DNA of 64,000 nucleotides from Berberis thunbergii. Taxonomy: Eukaryota > Streptophyta > Magnoliopsida > Ranunculales > Berberidaceae. The stretch is from contig QNQO01001838.1 of the NCBI GenBank assembly GCA_003290165.1, positions 62,001 to 126,000 on the forward strand. Reading direction: 5' to 3'. A program made the position numbers and the translations under genes. The notes under the pieces are model-generated. The model ran no database searches, was not told where the DNA came from, and saw nothing but the letters and a program-made list of their open reading frames with translations. Within the stretch, counting starts at the first letter, position 1; every line of letters starts with the position of its first letter. Positions 58,010 to 64,000 of this stretch are shown here, in pieces.

Positions 58010-59065
58010 GATGTGAGCAATTGGATCACCCTTGAAGACATTCGGACACTAGCATCCTTCGCCCTGATCAAAATGGTGATCATCGTCCTGCACCCGTTTG
58101 GCACCAGCTAAGCGGACATAATGCCGAGGTACACTAGGAAGCTCCAAATTTCCTTAATGACAAGAAAACAAACGCCTGATTGAAGCGTACCTCGGTACAA
58201 GCAGATAAATCCTTTCAGATGAGACAATAGCGCCTGACTAGCGCCCAAAGTGAAGAGCTTCAAATCATCAGGGATCTCATACTTCTCGCGAAGGCCCTCC
58301 AGATTCGACTCGGAGATCGACCTCTCCTTGAAAAATTTATGGCCTTTAACATACAATTCATCAGAAAAATTGATTCTGTCCTGCCATGGAAGAACGTACA
58401 AACTTTCGATTGCGGAAGTTGAACAAAACCAAAAGCACTGAAAGCGAAACGATAAAGCAAAGTCTCTGGGATCGTTGGAATAAAAAAACTAGACCCTGCA
58501 GATAAGGGGATTTATATAGAAAGCAATGATTCCCGCCTTTTTTGAGTAGTTGCACGCCCAATTAATGACACGTGCAGCTCAAAGAGATGATTCATACTCA
58601 ATCATCATGACCACCGAGTTCCTAGAAAATTCTCCTATATGGACAACACTCAACAAGGAAAGAATCTCTCGCAAATTTAGGAGCAGAAGTTGTGTAGTGA
58701 AACTCTCATACTTTGACAACTCCTAGTTAGGAAATGATCTCTAGCAATATATATTTCCCTAAAGTATACCAACAAGGGCCTAGCTGAATAAATACTCTCT
58801 TATAATAAATATGCCACAAGGTTAAGGAACAAATGTACGCTATAGAACCCAATTTACAACATTACGCCTTTCTCAAGCTTTGTCTTACTTAAACATCGCC
58901 AGTGCCATCGAAATTACAATGGTGGTCTTTGACTTACGTGTGTTCCTTGTGCAGATCAAGGTCAAGATCGAGGAGAACATGATTCGACACCATCATATAT
59001 GCACTATGCTTTTATTTAAAATAAAAATAAATAAAAATAAAAATTACATAGGGCGGCGGAAACCT
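58010..59065. repeat. Tandem duplicate unit 3 (antisense-ORF start plus LTR part)
   Basis: Diverged copy of unit 2: minus-strand domain copy (58401-58108: EGLREKYEIPDDLKLFTLGA, KGFICLYRGTLQSGVCF) and LTR-like end (58620-58980). The repeat array ends about 225 bp upstream of the ALP-like start codon. Confidence 0.75.
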
Positions 59066-59289
59066 TAGGACTGGCCCTGCCTATTGATTGCCCTCTTCAT
59101 TGTCGTCGGGCAACCATTTGTTAACGTGCCATAAAAGAACCTTCCAAAATTAGAAAAAAAGTTAACTTTTGTATAACCTGATTCCTTCCCTGCAGTCTGA
59201 ATCTTCCTTGATTATTGGGACTTACTGACTGACTGACTGCAGACGTATCTAAGTCATCAGTCAGAGTCTAAAATTCGCACCCAGGAAAA
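59066..59289 (+). promoter_or_regulatory. Likely promoter/5' leader of the ALP-like gene
   Basis: Short non-repetitive stretch between the LTR array and the start codon. No clear TATA box. GACTGACTGACTGCAG lies near 59227-59242. Given its shortness, part of the promoter may be LTR-derived (inference). Confidence 0.3.
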
Positions 59290-60537
59290 ATGACCAACAC
59301 ACCCCGCCCCCACATGGATCCTCGCCTGTTGGCTGCTTTGCTCTCCTCCGCAGTCTCCCAACTCCTCCTCGCCCTCCTCCTCCACCTCTTCCCCACCACC
59401 ACCTCTCCACCACCACCGACACCAAACCTCTTCCCCCTCATCATCCACCTCATGTCCACCACCGAAATTGCTACCCTCCTCCTCTCCTCCTCCTCCTCCT
59501 ACAAAAAACGCCCCAAAACTGACCCCTCCCTGCAGGTCCCACCACCACCCGTCGACCCATTCAAGGTCTGCTTCCGCATGACCTCCGCCACCTTTGAGTG
59601 GCTCGCCGGTCTACTCGAACCACTTCTCGACTGTCGTGATCCTGTCCGTTCACCACTCAACCTCTCCCCCGAAATCCGGCTCGGCATCGGTCTCTTTCGG
59701 CTTGCCACTGGTTCAACTTACCGAGAAATCTCACGTAGGTTCAATGTCTCCGAAGCGACATCCCGATTTTGCACCAAGCAACTCTGTAGAGTCCTCTGCA
59801 CCAATTTCCGGTTCTGGATCGCTTTCCCGATTCAACCCAGTCTCCAATCGCCCTCCTCCTCCTTCCCCAATTGTGCCGGAATAATTGATTCAACTCGGTT
59901 CAAAATTGTCAAGTCTAATCAAGAAGATGAAGAAATTGTTGCCCAGATAGTGGTGGACAAATCGACAAAAATTTTGAACATTGTGGCCGGTTTTAGGGGT
60001 GATAAGGGGGACTCTAGGGTTCTAAAGTTGTCAACTTTGTATAAAGATGTCCAAGAAGGTCGAATCTTGAGTGGGGGTTCAATTGAGGTTAAAGGGGTCG
60101 AGGTGCCTCAGTACTTAGTTGGAGATGGAGGGTACCCATTGTTACCTTGGTTGATGGTTCCATTTGTTGATCCTTCGCCGAATTCATGCGAAGAGGAGTT
60201 CAATTCATCCGTTCAGAAAATGCGGTTACCGGGTCTAAGAACAATTGCGAGTTTGCGGAATTGGAATGTTTTGAATAAGCCTATAGAAGAGGAGTTTAAG
60301 ACTGCGGTTGCGTTTGTAGGGGCGTGTTCGATTCTTCATAATGCTTTGCTTATGAGGGAGGATTACTCTGCACTTAGTGGTGAAATGGAGGACTTCTCGG
60401 TGTATGATCAGAGCTCACAGTATTATCCAGATGACAGCTTAGAGGAGAGTACAACTGAGAAGAAGGCTTCAATTATACGAAGCGAACTTGCTGCAAAAAT
60501 TAGAGATGCTCGTGATTCAAATCCAACGGCGTGTTGA
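59290..60537 (+). CDS. PIF/Harbinger-derived nuclease-like protein (ALP1/HARBI1-like)
   Basis: An intact, intronless frame of 415 codons, unlike the decayed DNA around it. N-terminus: leucine-rich helix (about residues 13-34) and proline/serine-rich linker. Residues about 95-185 hold a helix-turn-helix-like region (LSPEIRLGIGLFRLATGSTY, REISRRFNVSEATSRF). Then comes a DDE_4-type nuclease fold: CAGIIDSTRFKIV (first Asp), GFRGDKGDSRVLK (second-Asp region) and GDGGYPLLPWLMVPF, the hallmark GD--YPL-PWL box. In place of the usual VVE-AFG-LK-RW helix it has GLRTIASLRNWNVL, so the third catalytic acid seems absent. LHNALL matches the conserved C-terminal helix. This points to a domesticated transposase with lost catalysis, like plant ALP proteins that join Polycomb complexes. 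AATAAA lies at 60706. Confidence 0.88.
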   Translation: MTNTPRPHMDPRLLAALLSSAVSQLLLALLLHLFPTTTSPPPPTPNLFPLIIHLMSTTEIATLLLSSSSSYKKRPKTDPSLQVPPPPVDPFKVCFRMTSATFEWLAGLLEPLLDCRDPVRSPLNLSPEIRLGIGLFRLATGSTYREISRRFNVSEATSRFCTKQLCRVLCTNFRFWIAFPIQPSLQSPSSSFPNCAGIIDSTRFKIVKSNQEDEEIVAQIVVDKSTKILNIVAGFRGDKGDSRVLKLSTLYKDVQEGRILSGGSIEVKGVEVPQYLVGDGGYPLLPWLMVPFVDPSPNSCEEEFNSSVQKMRLPGLRTIASLRNWNVLNKPIEEEFKTAVAFVGACSILHNALLMREDYSALSGEMEDFSVYDQSSQYYPDDSLEESTTEKKASIIRSELAAKIRDARDSNPTAC

Positions 60538-61503
60538 TGGCACTGCCTGGCTGGAACAGATTTTGAGAGATGCTATAGTACAGATTTTGATAGATGCATG
60601 TCTTAGTACAGAATGGAAATGGTGAGGTAATTATAAACTTGTATTCTTTTTTTCGTTTCATAATACTTAAAAGATTTTATTGTTAGATATAGATGTTGTG
60701 AATTGAATAAAACATGTTGAAAACATATGAATTTTGTTAGAATACATTATGGAAAGTTACGGTGGTTTAGTTAAAAATATTGTATGAACTGATGTGTAAA
60801 TATAAGGTCTTTATTTACATCTCGAGAGATTTCATTCTATATGCATTTCTGCAATTTGTTGTGTTGCTTAGAATGTATTTGCAGAACACAACCTTTGTTT
60901 TCTTGATTATACCATCTGGGCAGTCATACTCCATGGTGCTCGTGATCATCTATGTTCATTCGTTAGGTTGATTACTAGTTTCTCATTCCATGTTTGTCAA
61001 AAATTTATGATTAATCAACATTGACTAACGGCATGGGCCAAGTTATGTCTACTTCTGCATCTAGATATAGAACAATATTCAACATTACATGCTACAACAA
61101 GATATAGTAGCTTGGTGCAAAGAAACATCTTGGTGAAAGGTTATTAACAGAATAGGAATTTCTATTTTGGTGTGAAAACTAAGCATATGCAATGGTGTTG
61201 GAGAGTCAGACTGTGATTCTGGTACTGGAGTATCCGAACTACATTAAGATGGAGCTTTTGATTGGGTTAATTTCTGTAGGACTGCAAATTTGGTATTAAC
61301 ATGCCTTGAAGATCTTGTAAAAATTTAAGTTTTTTTCCTCAACTGTGGCTCAAAGACAAATACAAGGTATTAATAATTGGTTACAGTTACACTGAGTATA
61401 CATTTTGTTAACAAAGCATATTACTCCCGTTCTTTCTATAAGTAGATCTTGTTATGATCATGTTGAGTGGGAACTGGCAAAAAAAGCTTTTTAATTTTTT
61501 TAG
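60538..61503. other. 3' flank of the ALP-like gene
   Basis: Contains the likely 3' UTR with AATAAA at 60706-60711. The rest shows no recognisable protein. An upstream exon of the gene ending at 63094 may lie here but I could not identify it. Confidence 0.4.
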
Positions 61504-63094
61504 GCGGCCTCGTTTGTCATTGAATACATTAAAGTAGACAAGGAGCCAAGGAGGAATATGAATACCTGGGAGAAGGCAGTTGCAGAGCAACTCAATGTCC
61601 AGTAAGAAGAGGATCCTCTCTATAGTTTCCTGGCGACATCAAGTGTAATGGGATGGTGCAGAGAAAACGGTCCGAGTGCTCTAGACAGATGGTGAAAGAT
61701 AAAAGATTTGTAGAGCTCGTTGGATATTGCTAAGTTCAAACAAAGTTGAAGTCATTGCCCAAAGACTGTACTAGATGTTGAATGATAAAGCAAAGACAAG
61801 AATCTCCAATTGGGCATTTCAATGAGCTTAGAGAATAATAGCTAATGATTTCGAGTTGAACATCAGTGGTTTGGGGATTTAGCTAAAGAAGAAGAACGTT
61901 TTGGTGTTAGTGGTGAGGAGGATATGTTGGGATTGGGATCTTGATGATCAAGTGGGTATGGTGACAGTTTTAGATTCTATGTAAATTTGTGATATTTGGT
62001 TTGAGGAAGGTTTGTTTTGGTTATTTTTTGTCATGGTTGTGGGATTTTCTTTATCCTCTCCTCATGGAATACATTCTCTTTCTCGTCAAGCACATAGGAT
62101 GGCCTCAATGTATGTTTCTCTTCGTTACCTAACAGATACAACATTTATAGTCTGAGACATGCAAAATGAACTGCTAATCATTTGAGAATTGAGATACACA
62201 AATTAAACTTGGAACATACACCAATTGGTACATCCACAACACCCAATCTTACAAATAATGTAGGTAAGATACAGTAGGGTCATCACGGTCAACTTATTAT
62301 CCGATGGGTGGATAAAAGCAGTTAGATTAACACAAGTTGTCAGTTTCCTCTCTTCAAATCTATGAAGGTTACTTTTTTCTGTGGTCTTATTTCCCCCATT
62401 CTACTGAAGTTGAATTCTGGAAGAGTTTAAATCATTTTAGATAGTTTTGAAATTCGATTGCTTATTATATATATCAACTTCTTGACTACAAGTCGAGACT
62501 TTTTTTTTTTTTTTGTGAAAATTATACAAGTTTGGAGCCTCTCATATAGCACCATATTACTAAACACTTCTGTAATTTTCCTTTTGGTTGTATCTTAAAA
62601 ATTCAGTTTTTACAGATCTTCCTCCTTTGAGCCTACTCAATCAAGTATTAAAGAAAAAGCAGTGTCTGTTGATTCAAGTTATACCTGAAGTATAGCATTA
62701 GGATTTAATCAACTGTCCATCCTTCTAAGTTGCTTCACTTTGAATATTAGTTTTCCAGGGTCCTGTAGGATTGACAAGGTAACACTAATAGAATGTCTCT
62801 AGGATCAACATATTTTCAAATGAATCTTCTACAGGTCCACTGTCAATAAAACTGCATCTTAATGCTGACGGGGTTCTCTAACTGTAAAATAGGGATGCCA
62901 TTTGTGGCTGTGAGGCAAAAGTTGTAGCTGCTGCTGCAGCTTCTAGTTATCTGAGCTCAATACATGAAACTCAAGGAGCTGACCTAGGATTGCAGTTAGT
63001 TGTACAGAAGAATGTACAGAGTGTGGTTGGATTCCTCGAAACCCTTTCAAACATGGATGAGGAAGATGAGGGATTGCATCATCAGAAGGAATGA
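61504..63094 (+). CDS. Unidentified gene, last two exons
   Basis: Exon a, 61504-61601, follows a strong pyrimidine tract and TTTTTTTAG, reads AASFVIEYIKVDKEPRRN and MNTWEKAVAEQLNV, and ends at a GTAAGA donor. Exon b, 62893-63094, starts after AAAATAG, and the CA/G split codon joins exactly in frame. It reads AICGCEAKVVAAAAASSYLS, GADLGLQLVVQKNVQSVV and an acidic end before TGA at 63092. Between them is a 1.3-kb intron. The first exon(s) are not identified. The phase match and lack of stops favour a real gene. Product unknown; it may be an alternative 3' end of the upstream transcription unit. Confidence 0.45.
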
Positions 63095-64000
63095 TAAAGC
63101 ACTCATTTTAGCTATCAGGCATGCTCTAATTTCAGACCTGGTACCTCATGATAGACCCTAGGCAAAACCATAGGTTATCTTAGATCCTCATCTGGACTTT
63201 GTCTTATGGAATGCATGAAGTTTAGTGTCTCAAAGAGTATATATGAATGCTGTATGAAAACAACAAATATCCAGAGTAGCTTAGGGTCAGAGGAACAAAG
63301 TACTGTCTTTAGTTTAGTAAAGAAATATATATTGATACTCATCGTAGATTGGAGTATCAACTCTAAATCTGTCTTTAAATGCTTTGCATTGTTGTTGAGC
63401 AGTGACAGACTTCTTCATGGGTTTGCAATGTGATAAATACACACTCACACAGGAAGCAAAATATGCTGAAGCAAAAGATAAGAGTGAAGTTACATACCAT
63501 AATTAACATAAACTCTCATTTGTCCATTACCAAAAACATCAGATAATAAAAACTACTGAAGGTCCTGGTGTGGTTAGCATAAAAAACACCAAAAAATTGC
63601 CCATTGCTCATTGTATTCATGATATGCCTTGCATAGCCTGAACTACCCCAAGTTGATTGGAAGATTCAGGCATATGGACAAAGGTTGAAAGCAGTTGCTC
63701 TTCACATTGTTCTTGCCATGTCCCTGCATATGGATTTCATAATCACCTTGGATTTTAATATTGGCATAACTCAGATGCTATTTTCAGTCCATGAACCATG
63801 AACAAGAATTCTGCATGGTAATTGGTAGTTTACTCAACCTAGTAATTTCCTTCTTTCACCAGTTGTCCCAACTAACTTTAGACAAGAAACCACACCTAGC
63901 AAGACCTGGATTGGCTTGCTTGAGCCATCAGTGTTGAGGTTGAGGCCATGTAAACCACAATGCATGATGGAGTGCTATCTATTTTTTCTTTCTTACGTTC
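63095..64000. other. No recognised feature
   Basis: Likely 3' flank of the preceding gene. The open frames at 63175-63360 (minus) and 63206-63433 (plus) show no known domain. Confidence 0.4.

Overview
The window is plant nuclear DNA, most likely from a eudicot. It is AT-rich and intron-bearing, has no bacterial gene spacing, and is dominated by plant transposable elements: Ty3/Gypsy LTR retrotransposons including Athila-type, CACTA ends, a Mutator-type MITE, an L1-type LINE and an old caulimovirid (pararetrovirus) insertion. Only one gene looks intact: an intronless PIF/Harbinger-transposase-derived (ALP-like) gene at 59290-60537. An unidentified two-exon gene end (61504-63094) follows it on the same strand.

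Layout. 1-6219: gene-fragment territory on the minus strand, with unidentified exon-like pieces and four in-frame exons of clathrin heavy chain (3066-4717). It ends at a CACTA terminus (CACTACACCAAAA, minus strand) at 6219. 6220-8200: remnants of minus-strand LTR elements and an AAT microsatellite. 7510-21632: a minus-strand Gypsy element with related LTRs at both ends, tandem repeats, an antisense ORF and gag/protease remnants. It is interrupted by a MULE-MITE (11008-11725) and by a nested plus-strand Athila-type element (13896-20603). 21633-23492: minus-strand Athila-type gag, primer site and a full LTR. 23493-28100: a plus-strand relative of the 7.5-21.6 kb element. 28101-29966: anonymous AT-rich DNA. 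30052-35301: a decayed endogenous pararetrovirus, circularly permuted and flanked by an 85-bp direct repeat. 35387-38847: anonymous AT-rich DNA. 38848-44200: another plus-strand Gypsy relative with its 5' LTR. 44200-45606: truncated LINE. 45607-50973: a second gene-fragment block on the minus strand (coatomer gamma, class III peroxidase of the Peroxidase 19 type, PLP-homeostasis protein YggS/PROSC, and a mitochondrial-presequence-like first exon), ending at a second copy of the same CACTA terminus. 50974-59065: a fourth Gypsy relative whose LTR/antisense-ORF end is triplicated. 59066-64000: single-copy-looking DNA with the ALP-like gene.

Two patterns stand out. First, two CACTA ends of one family each sit beside minus-strand host gene fragments that keep their introns and splice sites. 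This is the signature of gene-capturing (Pack-type) CACTA elements, and the second appears to join pieces of at least three or four unrelated genes in one orientation, with reading phases that would allow a chimeric spliced product. Second, at least four Gypsy copies share an unusual layout: gag and protease remnants with no visible reverse transcriptase, a long tandem-repeat block, and an antisense ORF next to the 3' LTR. This suggests one non-autonomous family in which the antisense ORF is a conserved part. All family assignments come from reading translations by eye; no database search was run.
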